Source: Gracilaria caudata (Eukaryota; Rhodophyta; Florideophyceae; Gracilariales; Gracilariaceae). From it: a stretch of 31,315 nucleotides of DNA. The notes below the pieces were generated by a model. That model did not search any database, had not been told where the DNA came from, and saw only the letters and a list, made by a program, of their open reading frames with translations. The stretch is from the NCBI GenBank assembly GCA_030374735.1, contig JASCIV010000215.1, positions 1 through 31,315 on the forward strand. Direction: 5' to 3'. The position numbers and the translations under genes were made by a program. This document shows, piece after piece, positions 1 to 9,615 of the stretch; position 1 is the stretch's first letter; the number at the start of each line of letters is the position of its first letter.

Positions 1-284
1 TCAAGCTTCGCCGCATCTGAAGAAAGTCATGTGGATACAGCATGTGAACACATAGGAATACCTACGGTCTTAATAGAAACTCTGCTCGAGGTCAGAGCAT
101 AAGCATGAGGTAATGCCGCTTGACTTGTTTGCATCACGTAATAAAGCCTTTCATGTACATTGAGTTCCTAACCATATCGCTGCCTTTGACAGTGATGTCG
201 CTGATAGCAAATCGCTTGTCAGGAAGTGGAACGAATGAACAAGTTCCAATGCTGGAGTGCAGAAGGAAGAGGAACGAACGAACA
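1..284. repeat. Dispersed repeat, copy A part 1 (matches 27858-28125)
   Basis: The first 71 bases are identical to 27858-27928. The next ~200 bases match at roughly 85% by eye, with mostly C/T and A/G differences and a few indels. The match begins at base 1, so the repeat may continue beyond the window. The TATAAAAG present in the other copy (27929-27936) is destroyed here. The short plus-strand reading frame found in that copy is cut early here by an indel and a TGA. I read this as a decayed copy of a small duplicated segment. Confidence 0.85.
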
Positions 285-722
285 AACTTATGTAGCGTAT
301 CACTAAGGTATATGCCAAGTTCGGAAGCGAAGCAACTTTCACACGAGTGTATTGGATAGAAAGTCTTACTTCAGCCAAGGAAGTGAAGATTGATGTCCGA
401 ATAAAAGAAGATAGAAACAAGCAACCGATGTCCAGGAAGCGCATATTTCGTGAATTGTTGTTTGTGCTTCCAAGTCCGAGTGTTTGACTTCTTGATGGTC
501 CAGAAACTGGAACTTGTTGATACGCATGCACAAAAGGTTTCGTATGTTCTCAGGCAATGGCACGGAAGTTAATAGCGTTCCTATGCTTATGGAGAAAGAT
601 ATGCTTTACATCGTTCTACAACAAAGCCGGATTAAGGCCTCAGTACAGAAAAATAGGGCTTCAATGGCACCGCAATCAATTGCTCCCCCTAACTCTCCCT
701 CAAACTCGGTTGCCGCCTCTTG
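285..722. repeat. Dispersed repeat, copy A part 2 (matches 5526-5900)
   Basis: This stretch aligns with 5526-5900 at about 75-80% by eye, with indels. Shared landmarks include the blocks around 441 and 5636, 495 and 5690, and 638 and 5811. At the other site the sequence is the 3' flank of the acidic-protein gene. Short reading frames here are not conserved between the copies, so no gene is called. Confidence 0.8.
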
Positions 723-739
723 ATGGTCACAACTATGGA

Positions 740-916
740 CGAAACTAAGATATCATGAGGCATTTGATCACTCTTTTCCATCTTGTATTTGCCATCGTTC
801 TGATTCTTCTCCAAATTGCGTTTCATGTGAATCAGTTTGCATGTCGGCAGAAGAAGACGTCACAACTCGTGATGAGCAATCGGAATCAACAGGCGATTCA
901 GCACTGGAATGCGACG
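740..916 (-). pseudogene. Decayed copy of the 3' end of the acidic Ser-rich protein gene
   Basis: Bases 740-916 match 6187-6364, which holds the last ~40 codons and 3' flank of the acidic protein gene at 6243-8234. Read on the minus strand from 916, this copy still encodes a recognisable version of the tail, including the segments VVTSSSADMQTDS and FGEESE. The TGA stop of the intact gene is CGA here (795-797). Homology stops near 916, so the rest of the gene is absent. The copy lacks the 286-base segment (5901-6186) that separates flank from tail at the intact locus. Confidence 0.75.
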
Positions 917-1050
917 TCGATGGTTCGGGCTGTCTCCTCTTGGGGATGGATCGACCCTACTCAACCTACTCAATTGCTTCTCCCGCAGTGGAAGAACATT
1001 TCTATGAACAGATAAATGGGTGTTTACATCATACCGTGCCCTACAAGAGA

Positions 1051-2038
1051 CTAATCTGCTCTGAGCTCGAACTTTTCAATCTCAACTCCCTTTGGTGTGA
1101 TACAACAGATTTCCACGGTATCACCAGTGTAGATATCACGCTCGCCAGCAGATGTGAAGGCGTCCTTGACAAGTTCTACGCACGGTCCTAATGGAAGCTC
1201 TTTTCGACTGGGATCGGGAGTCATCTGACGGAACTCGATCTGATTATCTAGAACGGGTTGCAAAAGATATTGACCAGTACCACTGCACACTGCTCGTACT
1301 TTCTCATGAGATCCAATCGCATCGTATCCGTACGACCATCCTTGTCCTAAACATAGAGCAGAAACGCATGGGTCAGTTTTCGTGTAAACTTGAGCGCGCG
1401 TTGGTGATCTTCTCTCAGACGTCAGAGGTGAAATAGTTACTGTGGTACTCTCAATCAGTGCATCCACTCGAACGCATCAGTAGGAGCCAACACAAGTCGT
1501 CATAGAGAAGAAGCGCAAAGAAGCAAAAGGCAATGGAAAGCGTACCGTTTTCATCAATACCGCCGAGCACGTTGAAAGTATAGTACGGTTGAAAACGTCT
1601 GTAATACAGCATGGTTGACAAAAGCTGTGAAATCGCTTCAAGAGTCATATCCTTTCTGTGACGATGCTTATATTGAGCCAGTCTGATCTTCAAAACCTTG
1701 TGAAGAATGACAATATCTGTGTGCATGCCGCTGCTAGCCAACACAGCCTTGTCTGTGAGTTTGAGCACCCTGCTCACGTATCGAGAGGGAACAGAATATC
1801 CAGAGCCGAGGCGGGTATCGGACGCTACGATGGTGTAGTCGGCTCCGGATACGGATACGACTGTGCCGCCATTGTTCTCGTACGGATGAAAGTGACGGGA
1901 AAGAGGGGCAGCTGGATGGGCGATGTCTAGAGGATCGTTGGGATCGTGATGGTCGCCGAGTGTGAAGCCGGAGGCGACGTGCTGCGGATCGGCGTGCGGT
2001 GGGCCGCGGATCGAGGCGTTTGGCTGCAGGATGGACAT
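1051..2038 (-). CDS. PSMB1: 20S proteasome subunit beta type-1 (beta-6), two exons
   Basis: This is a non-catalytic beta subunit of the 20S core particle, which degrades ubiquitinated proteins in cytosol and nucleus. Exon 1 is 2038..1546 and exon 2 is 1346..1051 (TAG stop), giving 262 residues. Family hallmarks run in order: NGGTVVSVSG with IVASDTR near residues 56-76, YKHRHRKDMT, LSTMLYYRRFQPYYTFNVLG, and after the junction SYGYDAIGS, LLQPVLDNQIEF, and the C-terminal AGERDIYTGD. The splice rebuilds GGIDENGQGWSYGYD, which fits the family without a gap. The N-terminal extension before GGTVV is about 55 residues, longer than the human one. The ATG at 2038 is the first in frame. The phosphate transporter lies upstream on the same strand. 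Confidence 0.95.
1347..1545 (-). other. Spliceosomal intron of PSMB1 (199 nt)
   Basis: The minus-strand donor is AACG|GTACGC and the acceptor is TATGTTTAG|GACAAG. The boundaries are fixed by the frame: removal joins GGIDEN to GQGWSYGYD as the family requires, whereas reading through ends at a stop near 1451. The donor departs from GTRAGT at several positions. It is the only intron in the window supported by protein homology. Confidence 0.85.
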
Positions 2039-2405
2039 CTTCGCGTGGGTGCGATGGGAGGGCGGAAGAGGTGGCGGCGACTGTGGCAGTGACCGTGACG
2101 AAAACGCCTCACTCGTGTTGCTGAGGGAGGGGTTTGGTGTTCTGGGGCGATTGGTAAGAATTCACAGCTGGAAGCGAAACATACATTGAGGGCATTAATT
2201 TAATGCTTCGTTCCCTCATTTCTATCTGGTCTTGATCAAAACTACGTGTAAATGTCTTAAATCCTGGTTCATACACAAGTCTCTCTCGACAACTTGGAGA
2301 GGACCGATGGCTCGCAGACAACTCTCACGGCGTTAAATTGGAAGTTGGAACGGGCATGCTTAGCAACTCTTGTACCGTCACCAACCAGGAAAATCGTTTC
2401 TTTCT
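2039..2405. other. Spacer between PSMB1 start and phosphate transporter stop
   Basis: This 367-base spacer lies between two minus-strand genes and must hold the PSMB1 promoter and the transporter's 3' end. I see no TATAAA box and no reading frame worth calling. Bases 2041-2100 are GC-rich on the PSMB1 side. Confidence 0.6.
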
Positions 2406-3830
2406 CTACAGCACCTTAAGCAGAACAGTCAGGAGGATCATGCAAGTAATCGCCGCAAGAATCGGTGTCAACCCCGCCCCAATAAGAATGTTGGTGAGTG
2501 TGTTCCAGTTCACATGAGACGCACTCGCCAACTGTACACCAACCACCGCACCCACAACCGCATGTGAAGTCGACACAGGAAGTCCGAACGACGACGCTAC
2601 CAACACCGAACAAGCCGCCGCGAATTGTGCAGGGAACGCTCTTGCGAACGTCCATGGCTTTGAGCTGAGCGATTTTTCTCCACTGCCTCCGATTGTGGCG
2701 ATGACTCTTGAGCCGAAGATACTCAATCCGAGAGCAATTGCTAGACCACCAGTACACAACACACCCAACAGAACGCTGTGCTGTATTGTGTCTACCTCGC
2801 CGTTGCTAGTTCTGAGAAGATAGTAACGAAGGATCATGATGAACGGTCCCACTCCATTGGATACGTCGTTGCTGCCATGTGCGAACGATAGTGCTGGTAC
2901 CGTCGTGACTAGCAGCCCGCCAAAGTACCATGAATTTTCCGTTAGAGCAATCCTTTTCCGTCGAAACAAAGTCGCCATTCCGTATGTCGTGCCACGCTCT
3001 TCAGACTGTTCTTCAGCTTGCTCGGGCGATTCAGGCTTTGCACCCCCGTCTCCAGAAGGGTTTTCATCCGACTGTTTAGAAGGTTCCTCAGTGTTGTGTT
3101 CCGGCAGTGTTTCCATGGCCAGTTTCTCGTATTCACCGTTCACCACTATCCATCCACCAACAAAACCCAGCGCAAAAGCTGTGGTCAAGCCAGTGAGAAA
3201 GTCACATGTCGGCGGATGCTCGAGACCAAATATTTGCACAAGAGAGTCGGTTAACACACCTGCCACAGCCGCGGCCGTGAGTCCTGCAAGACTCGGCGCT
3301 ACAATATAATTAAAGCGTTTGCCTCGCAGCGCTAAACTTGTGAGGTGGAGTAAGAAGAATCCTAAAACGCAGCCTAACAAGGGAGATACCACCCAGGCAG
3401 CAGCGATTTGGTACAGCTTTTGCCAATATAATGACCCTGGACCGTGCAGTAGTATTGCTGCACCAGCTACGGCACCGACAACAGCGTGAGTAGATGACAA
3501 GGGTAATGCGAGCACGGTTCCGATAAAGATGATCGTCATTGCGGAGAGGAGCACGCACAGGAATGCCATAGCGGCTTCATAAGAAGATGGGTCTTCTGCT
3601 AGGGTGGGTGATACACCTTTTGACAGTGTGTGCGCAACTCGTGAACCTGCGAGCGATGCGCCGAGAATATTACAGACGGCGGCTAGGAAGATGGCCATCC
3701 GTGTGGTAAGCGCTCCGCATCCGATGGGAACTCCGACAGAATTTGCTACATCGTTGGCGCCAAGCACGAACAGCATGCCAAAGGCACCAAACGCCCCCGT
3801 GGAAAGAAGCACGAACGAGTCAGTAATCAT
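2406..3830 (-). CDS. PiT-family inorganic phosphate transporter (PHO4/SLC20 type)
   Basis: This is a 474-residue polytopic membrane protein expected to carry phosphate with Na+ or H+ symport at the plasma membrane or an organelle envelope. It has the inverted-repeat plan of PF01384. The two signatures are GANDVANSVG (residues 24-33) and GSNDVSNGVG (319-328), and the paired motifs are LPLSSTHAVVGA (109-120) and LPVSTSHAVVGA (417-428). A hydrophilic, acidic loop (about 235-290) separates the halves, as in PHO89/SLC20 proteins. The ATG at 3830 places the first membrane segment correctly and the stop is TAG. The coupling ion and the membrane cannot be read from the sequence. No intron is needed. 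Confidence 0.93.
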   Translation of the reverse strand: MITDSFVLLSTGAFGAFGMLFVLGANDVANSVGVPIGCGALTTRMAIFLAAVCNILGASLAGSRVAHTLSKGVSPTLAEDPSSYEAAMAFLCVLLSAMTIIFIGTVLALPLSSTHAVVGAVAGAAILLHGPGSLYWQKLYQIAAAWVVSPLLGCVLGFFLLHLTSLALRGKRFNYIVAPSLAGLTAAAVAGVLTDSLVQIFGLEHPPTCDFLTGLTTAFALGFVGGWIVVNGEYEKLAMETLPEHNTEEPSKQSDENPSGDGGAKPESPEQAEEQSEERGTTYGMATLFRRKRIALTENSWYFGGLLVTTVPALSFAHGSNDVSNGVGPFIMILRYYLLRTSNGEVDTIQHSVLLGVLCTGGLAIALGLSIFGSRVIATIGGSGEKSLSSKPWTFARAFPAQFAAACSVLVASSFGLPVSTSHAVVGAVVGVQLASASHVNWNTLTNILIGAGLTPILAAITCMILLTVLLKVL

Positions 3831-5518
3831 GACGGACTAATAATGTGCGAAAGACCTGGAACTTTGGTCTCAAGGCGAGAGTGACTTGCGCAATGATTAC
3901 GAGTGCGCGACGGTGGTTGCGAAGGTCGACGCGGCATGATGCTGGAGCTCCGATTGAGGTTAGAAACGATAGCAAGGGAGCTTGTGGGTCCCTGATGAGA
4001 TGCTCTTTGGTGTCAGCCAATTATCCACAGTCGTGCAACTCGCCCACCTTATTAAGAGCTTCTCCAATGCGGACATCGCTCTTTAATCGCGAGTTGCGCG
4101 CGTGCAAAACATGAAGAGTTACCATTACGGCCCAATGGCATTGGGCTTCTTGTCTAGGATTATTGCCCTTCTTTGAGGTAGGTCTCTCGTCTGATGTTCT
4201 GATCAATGATATGAGGACGCTATGCACTTACGCTCACCGCATCGCATCTTGAGAATAATTCCGTGCGCCCCATGCTTTTCCTGTCCCACGCTATGATTTG
4301 ATTAGCTACGGAGGCTTGGGTATCCACAGGGGTCGTACATCTGTATTGGAGAAGAGCTCCCGATAGCGTCAGGTCAATAGAACTGAAATATTTCGATGTT
4401 CTTTTGTCCGTGCCCAGTGCTACAGTCCCTCCACACAGCCTTTGTGACGAAGGTGGAAACCCATCATGGGTTTCAACCTTCATGGATTTCAACTTTTGTC
4501 ACAACAGGATATTCTGATCATAAGATTGGCAATGAATCCGTTTGTGCCGGAGACGACAGCATGTACGGTCTGAAGCTTCTCATCGTCCTCGTTTCTTACC
4601 GCTCAACTGCGGCTTCACTTTGCCAGAAAACTTTTTGCCCGCTGAGGGTCGAAACTTCTCAGGACTCGCCCTTAACATCATCCCTCAATCTTTTCGACGT
4701 GAAAAACATATATGCCAAGAACTTGGAAGAACGTAAGAAGCTCAAGGGAAACGCAGAGGAGGCTGAGTGAGGTGGACGTTATAGAGACTTGAATAGAATT
4801 CGAAACAGCTAACAGTCCTGAAGGAGTGGTTATTGCGGTATCACCCAGAATGACGACCTCGACAACCTTGCTAAATCTGTTCCAAAGACGTATTTGAGAG
4901 AGCTAGCTCATGTCCTGTAAGACTCACTGGACGTGAAGGCAGCGCTTCGAAATCGAACAGAAAGCCCGTGCTCACTGCCACAACAGGAAACATTTGTCGA
5001 CGAACTCGCAGCAATTGACATAGTTTTGTACAGGCCATGTTTTTACCCATCTGCATCCCTTCGTATCGCACGCGAACCAGAAAGCACTATGTTACGAACT
5101 GGCGGAAACGTGAAGAAAAGTGGGTGATCAAGTGATGTTTTAACATCTTTTGATCAGCCTAAAGCTTCTCAGCCGTGTTACCCTCAGTGAGCTACTGGTT
5201 GTTATACAGAAGAGCACCATGTCCCGAAGGTGTTCTCAGCAGTTTACTTGAGCATTTCGCCACAGACAATCACCGTCGTTCTACCAAGGAGCTGCCAACC
5301 GGAGATATTTCGTAAAGGTCAATTTCGCAAATGAGTTTCACTCAGGAACAACCTCTTTAGAAGATCGAGAAACATGCGAAGAATTAATTGTGACCTCATT
5401 GGATACAAGAAGGAATAATCAGGACTATCTGTTTCGGATAGTTCATCACATTACCTCGCACGACTCGAGCTTCGTTTCTTTTATCTCTGACAGTATTTAT
5501 TAAGACGTTTCTTTTTTT
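3831..5518. other. Intergenic region without a convincing gene
   Basis: This region lies upstream of the phosphate transporter. It holds only short or unconvincing frames, the longest with an ATG being 4396-4770. A perfect dyad, GAAACCCAT-C-ATGGGTTTC, sits at 4456-4474. Near 5511 there is a short T-run. No similarity to a known gene or mobile element was recognised. Confidence 0.5.
4396..4770 (+). CDS. Hypothetical 124-aa open frame, doubtful
   Basis: An ATG-initiated frame of 124 codons with no recognised domain. The C-terminus is charged (NLEERKKLKGNAEEAE). It contains the 4456-4474 palindrome in its early part. A frame this long could arise by chance in a 1.7-kb spacer at this base composition, and no promoter element is visible. 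It is listed only as a candidate. Confidence 0.15.
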   Translation: MFFCPCPVLQSLHTAFVTKVETHHGFQPSWISTFVTTGYSDHKIGNESVCAGDDSMYGLKLLIVLVSYRSTAASLCQKTFCPLRVETSQDSPLTSSLNLFDVKNIYAKNLEERKKLKGNAEEAE

Positions 5519-5525
5519 TGTAACT

Positions 5526-5900
5526 AACTTATGTACAGTTACATCAAAGTATATCCCAAGCTCCGAAAAAGAACAATTTCCTCACGAGTGCATTAAATGG
5601 AAGTAGGCATTCAATGTTCAGTGAGCGTATGTGTCGTGAATTGTTGTTTGTAAGACCAAGTCCGAGTGCTTGGCTTGACTTCATGATGATCCAGAAACTG
5701 GAACTTGCTGATATGCATACACGAGAAAGGTTCAGATATTCTTAGGCAATGGGTTATTGGCGTTCCTCTGGAGAATATTCTTTACATAGTTCTACGACAA
5801 AGCCGAGATAAGGCCTCAGTACAGAAAGATGGGGGCTTCTATGGCACCACAATCGATTGCTCCCCTATACTCCTCTCAAACTCAGCTGCCGCCTCATAAG
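5526..5900. repeat. Dispersed repeat, copy B (matches 285-722)
   Basis: This is the 3' flank of the acidic-protein gene and aligns with bases 285-722. The two loci share the same order of blocks, then separate at about 5900/722. The following 286 bases here have no counterpart in copy A. Confidence 0.8.
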
Positions 5901-6186
5901 GTGCAGTGTCTTCGCGTGCCTCGAAAGGACCACATCAATCAGCATCAATCGTAATAGAGCATTCCTCGACGATCTTGGCGAAGTGGTAGGCATACTGCTC
6001 TTGACATGGACCTCGTCGGACACCTCAGTAATGATACAATCACGGCGTTTCACTTTTACGTTGGCACAACCATGGGAATACGTGTAGGCTGCCGTTCATT
6101 GTGCGCATGTGCGGCTAAATGGCTCTTTCTCCACGACAAAGTCGTGAATGAGGACTCTTCATTCAACCTCTGAGAATGTTACAAGG
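5901..6186. other. 286-base segment present only in repeat copy B
   Basis: Alignment with the window start breaks at 5900 and resumes at 6187, so this piece was gained here or lost from copy A. Frames open on both strands for about 50-60 codons, but none is recognisable. I see no terminal inverted repeats and no target-site duplication, so it is not called an insertion sequence. Confidence 0.55.
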
Positions 6187-6364
6187 GCGAAACTTAGAGA
6201 TCATCAGAAATATGATCATTCTTTTCCATTCTATATTTGCTATCATTCTGATTCTTCTCCAAATTCTATTTCATCTGAGTCTGTTTGCATATCTGCAGAA
6301 GAAGACGTCACAACTTGTGACGAGTAATCGGAATCAGCAGGCGATTCAGCACTGGAAAGCGACG
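6187..6364. repeat. Dispersed repeat, copy B second part (matches 740-916)
   Basis: This covers the last 40 codons and immediate 3' flank of the acidic Ser-rich gene and matches 740-916. It shows that the duplication behind copy A included gene sequence as well as flanking DNA. Confidence 0.8.
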
Positions 6365-8234
6365 CCGATCCAGAAGAATGGCTCGAGCTCTCAATAGATC
6401 TAGCACTGGAAGAAGGCACTGCCTGAGATGATTGGTCCGAGTCTTCGAACGATTCTGCAATAGACGACGACATTACCTGGGAGGAATGATCAGAATCTTC
6501 GAGGGATTGGGTGCCTGAAGAACCGCTTATTGGCACGGATTCCGCATCATCTTGATCATCTTGATCGTCTTGGGAGGACTTATGTGAGACGGCTGCTTCT
6601 TGTACGCGATTTTTGGAGTCCCCTCCTTCAACACCCTCTCCACTCCCCGCGGATTCAAAAGCACTCCCTGAGTTGGCGTCGCTCTTGGAAAAGCTGTCAA
6701 CTGCAGAAGAAGAGAATTGTGAACATGATCCAGAGTTATTCCCAGCCGCAACCTCGCCTTCATTCTCAGAACTGTTTGAAGAGGTTTCGATCTCGTTGTC
6801 TGAGTCATGTTCAGCTTGTGCATCATTAAAGTTTTGCTCTTCAGCTTCGCTGTTTTCACGTCGAAAGCTTGTGAGAACGGAACGTAACTTTGAAAGCACA
6901 AAACCGAACACAGAATTTCCTTGTTGACTCTCGTTTCCGTTGGACTCACCTTGATTTCTTCCTGTTTCGATCGTTGGCTCCAATGGGCTCCCATCCCGGG
7001 ACGTGGAATTACTTGAAGCACGCGACACGATATTCTCTCGATTCATGAGGCGTATGTCATCGGCCTGGCTTTCTTCATCACCATCACTGCTGTGCGTCGC
7101 CTCCCCTCCGTCTCGATTCTCGACGGATTCTCTGATTTGGTCAGAATCAAGAGAGTCGCTTTCTGACGACGGTACAGAAGGAGATTCTTCGTCTGTTTCC
7201 GTTACGGACTTTTCTGATCCGTTTTGTGTGTTGTGATCAGACATCTCATCTTCTCCCGACGCCGAAGCGCTTGGGCTGCCCACAGATCCATTTTCCGAAC
7301 CGCCAGAAGATTCGTTCTGCTCGTTCACGAAGAATTGCAGGTAACTGTCGTCCTGGAAAGTTCTTCCATAATCGGCATGGGACTGGGCTTCACTGTCCTC
7401 TTCCGTGTTCAGGTCATCATTTTCCGAGGTCATTACTACCTCCTCTTCGATGAGAACTCCTCTGAAGTCATCGGACTTATTAAGTTCATAGTCAGAAGAG
7501 TCTTCGTTGCTCTTTTTGACTTCGGCTTCCGGGACGTTTGCAGTTGCGTCTCCGTTTTCACCGCTTTGGCCACCTAACGAAGCGGCAACGTCCGATGGAG
7601 AAGTCGACCTCAACACCGGCTGACCGTCATCCTCCGCGGCGGAAATGACTGTCGCGAAGGCTTTCTTGACCACCACAGGCGAAGTAAGACCTCCGCCTAC
7701 ACTTCCACCTCCGTCCTGTTCCTTAAGGGTTTCACGATCACCCTTTTCTTCGTCACCCGAACAGCTTCCCGAACTGGGCTGTACATCAAGTCCAGTATCT
7801 GCAGAAAGTCTGCATTCCAGAGTCCCCGCATCCATTCCATGATGTTCACCATTTTCGGGGCCCTCGTTTTTCTCAATAACGTCTTCAACAAGAGCTAAAC
7901 GAGGCTCATCATGGGCATTCCTTGGAACCCCTTGGTTTCGATCCTCGACGATCTCCACCACAGGCACGACGCCTCCCCTCTCGCTGGTGCTGCATTGAAA
8001 GCAACACCGCACAGCTTTCTTCAATCCTGAGCCAACGAGTTTGAACGGTTTTAACAGTGCCCTACCAATCCTGGTGCGGCGCCGTCCACTCTGCCTTTGT
8101 TCGTTGGCTTCCACCTCTCTGCTTGTTGAGGAGGTTGCGGTGGCCCCGTGGTTTTGTCTTCCATCCTGAAAGCCATGACCATCGTTTACAGCCGAGCGCT
8201 CAGGAAGCTCACTTCGTTCGTTCACAACATTCAT
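6243..8234 (-). CDS. Acidic, serine-rich, probably disordered 663-aa protein; function unknown
   Basis: The protein is dominated by Ser, Asp, Glu, Gly and Asn, with no globular domain recognised. Near the N-terminus is a basic stretch (about residues 51-76, RRRTRIGRALLKPFKLVG then LKKAVR) followed by CCFQC. This could be a nuclear-localisation or membrane-association signal. A second small basic/hydrophobic island (FGFVLSKLRSVLTSFRR) lies mid-protein. Asp-Gln repeats (DDQDDQDD) and four 18-residue tandem repeats close the C-terminus. The start is set by the TATA box at 8445-8453: the first ATG downstream of it is at 8234, leaving a leader of about 190 bases. The frame is open upstream of that ATG but has no other ATG. 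Many SD/SE motifs would suit casein kinase 2; that is inference. A partial copy lies at 740-916. Confidence 0.6.
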   Translation of the reverse strand: MNVVNERSELPERSAVNDGHGFQDGRQNHGATATSSTSREVEANEQRQSGRRRTRIGRALLKPFKLVGSGLKKAVRCCFQCSTSERGGVVPVVEIVEDRNQGVPRNAHDEPRLALVEDVIEKNEGPENGEHHGMDAGTLECRLSADTGLDVQPSSGSCSGDEEKGDRETLKEQDGGGSVGGGLTSPVVVKKAFATVISAAEDDGQPVLRSTSPSDVAASLGGQSGENGDATANVPEAEVKKSNEDSSDYELNKSDDFRGVLIEEEVVMTSENDDLNTEEDSEAQSHADYGRTFQDDSYLQFFVNEQNESSGGSENGSVGSPSASASGEDEMSDHNTQNGSEKSVTETDEESPSVPSSESDSLDSDQIRESVENRDGGEATHSSDGDEESQADDIRLMNRENIVSRASSNSTSRDGSPLEPTIETGRNQGESNGNESQQGNSVFGFVLSKLRSVLTSFRRENSEAEEQNFNDAQAEHDSDNEIETSSNSSENEGEVAAGNNSGSCSQFSSSAVDSFSKSDANSGSAFESAGSGEGVEGGDSKNRVQEAAVSHKSSQDDQDDQDDAESVPISGSSGTQSLEDSDHSSQVMSSSIAESFEDSDQSSQAVPSSSARSIESSSHSSGSASLSSAESPADSDYSSQVVTSSSADMQTDSDEIEFGEESE
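6246..6509 (-). repeat. 54-bp tandem repeat, four units plus a partial, inside the acidic protein gene
   Basis: On the coding strand the C-terminus contains four successive 18-residue units: QSLEDSDHSSQVMSSSIA, ESFEDSDQSSQAVPSSSA, RSIESSSHSSGSASLSSA and ESPADSDYSSQVVTSSSA. A shortened fifth unit begins DMQTDSDE. The period is exact at 54 bases, so the reading frame is preserved. The third unit is the most diverged. Confidence 0.8.
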
Positions 8235-8444
8235 TTGTCCTTGTAAACTTTGGGTTTTCGAACGAGGTTGAAAGATATTGATGGTAATCCAGATGAGATT
8301 TCGCAAGTTGGTGCACGAGATGGTCCCCGGAATTCGCAAAGAGTTTGAGACAACAGCCAAAAAGCTAAACAGTGGTGGGTCCAATGTCGCTGTAGTGCGA
8401 GGCGGTGAATGACGAAAAGACTGCGAGCGACGACAACGCCGGCT

Positions 8445-8453
8445 CCTTTTATA
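8445..8453 (-). promoter_or_regulatory. TATA box of the acidic protein gene
   Basis: The minus strand reads GGGGTATAAAAGGAGCC. It lies 211 bases upstream of the ATG at 8234 with no intervening ATG on that strand. The same TATAAAAGG core occurs at 21866-21874 (plus) and 26965-26973 (minus). Confidence 0.65.
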
Positions 8454-9314
8454 CCCCTCCGATGAATGCCAGAGCCTCACAGATTCAAGCGTCCTTGATA
8501 ACCAAGTTCTCAACCGAGTTGATTTTCTTGACGACTTTCCCAATGGGGAAGTTTCGCGCTGTTCAGTCGTTCAAATCAGTGGTAATATTACCCAGTACCT
8601 CGTGAACATGAAACATTTCTTACGTAGATTCTCTCATGGTTTATCGACACCAACCAAGCTTGGGCATAAATGCTGTACAAACGTCCGCTCGTCACGTTTG
8701 ATGCTTCCCAAGTTATGGAGGCTTACCTCATTTCACTGTCCCAAGCATTCACAACAATTCAGATTTTCATTTGAATCATCAGTTCGTTCTACTTTGGGGT
8801 GCTAAAAAGGAACCTTGGTACGCTCCATTTACTTCAAGCAGTGTCATGCTCTGATAATTATGAATCCTCCTCTTCAAGCCTAATGTAAGTCGCTTACAAA
8901 CAAGGAAAGACACTCCCCTCTAATGCTCCCATGCAGGTGCTCAACATAATCTCGAATTAGCCCCCTTATGTCGGACTCCGACAGTCGGAGAGAAGAAGCC
9001 AGGTCCAAACGGGATGAAAGTAGTGCTCTACTGCACTAATAATATTGTTCCCAGAATTGTCTTGCTGACGAAAGTAACGGAAAGCGTCCAACAGCATGTA
9101 GGCGACTTCTTCGCTTTCTCTTTATGCGTTCCAACGTCCAACAAATTGTTGGTCAAGGCTACTCGTACCAAAGTGCATTCCAAACAGCGCATAGCTCTGT
9201 GGATTCCTAAGAATTCGAGCAAAGTAGATCTGACAACCAATGTGCTCAACATGACAATTTTCTTGTCGTAACATTGATGCAGTTAATCACACGAGGGCGC
9301 CGGCCTTTACTCAC

Positions 9315-9615
9315 CCAGAAGAAAATCGGACGCTTCAACGCGCTGCATCAGTGCGAAGGAGTGTGTAGAAGCTAATCCGTAGAGAGGGGAGCATCTCGAG
9401 CAGGCCACTCGAAGGTTCGGTTGATTAACGGTTTTCTTGTTTTTCCACATGCGGTTCCCAGAACATGGGCATGGTGCATGTGATGGCTTTATTGGTTTCT
9501 TTGACAAGAAACATCTTGTGCCGGCTGATGACTCATCGGCCTCCGAGTATAACGGTCTCAAGACTTTGGACCGGCGGGAGAGGTGGGAAGGGCAAACAGT
9601 TGCGAGAGATTGACT
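9315..9615 (-). other. Possible coding exon ending at a consensus 5' splice site
   Basis: On the minus strand a frame is open from 9615 to the sequence CTGG|GTGAGTAAAGG, with the GTGAGT at 9314-9309 matching the eukaryotic donor consensus. The peptide holds four cysteines in two CxC/CxxC pairs (CPCSGN and CSRC), which would suit a zinc site. Immediately upstream on the same strand, another frame starts with a well-placed ATG (ACCATGG at 9674) and runs 38 codons before a TGA at 9558. The two could belong to one gene split by an intron or a frameshift. The downstream exon was not found, so this stays speculative. Confidence 0.2.

Noticed and set aside
841..1191. Plus-strand frame of about 116 codons overlapping the PSMB1 3' end
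   Set aside because: It is antisense to the decayed acidic-protein tail and to PSMB1 exon 2; its acidic composition mirrors the Ser-rich code on the other strand.
3850..5500. Search for a transposase or reverse transcriptase in the gene-poor stretch
   Set aside because: No catalytic motif, terminal repeat or target-site duplication could be seen.
5219..5503. A frame ATG...TGA (5249-5251) followed by 83 open codons to TAA, resembling the TGA pattern of other genes
   Set aside because: The first part is only ten codons and no homology or promoter supports it; a run of this length occurs by chance in a spacer of this size.
6530..7236. Several plus-strand frames of 75-105 codons
   Set aside because: They are antisense to the acidic Ser-rich gene; low-complexity Ser/Asp/Glu codons leave other frames open.
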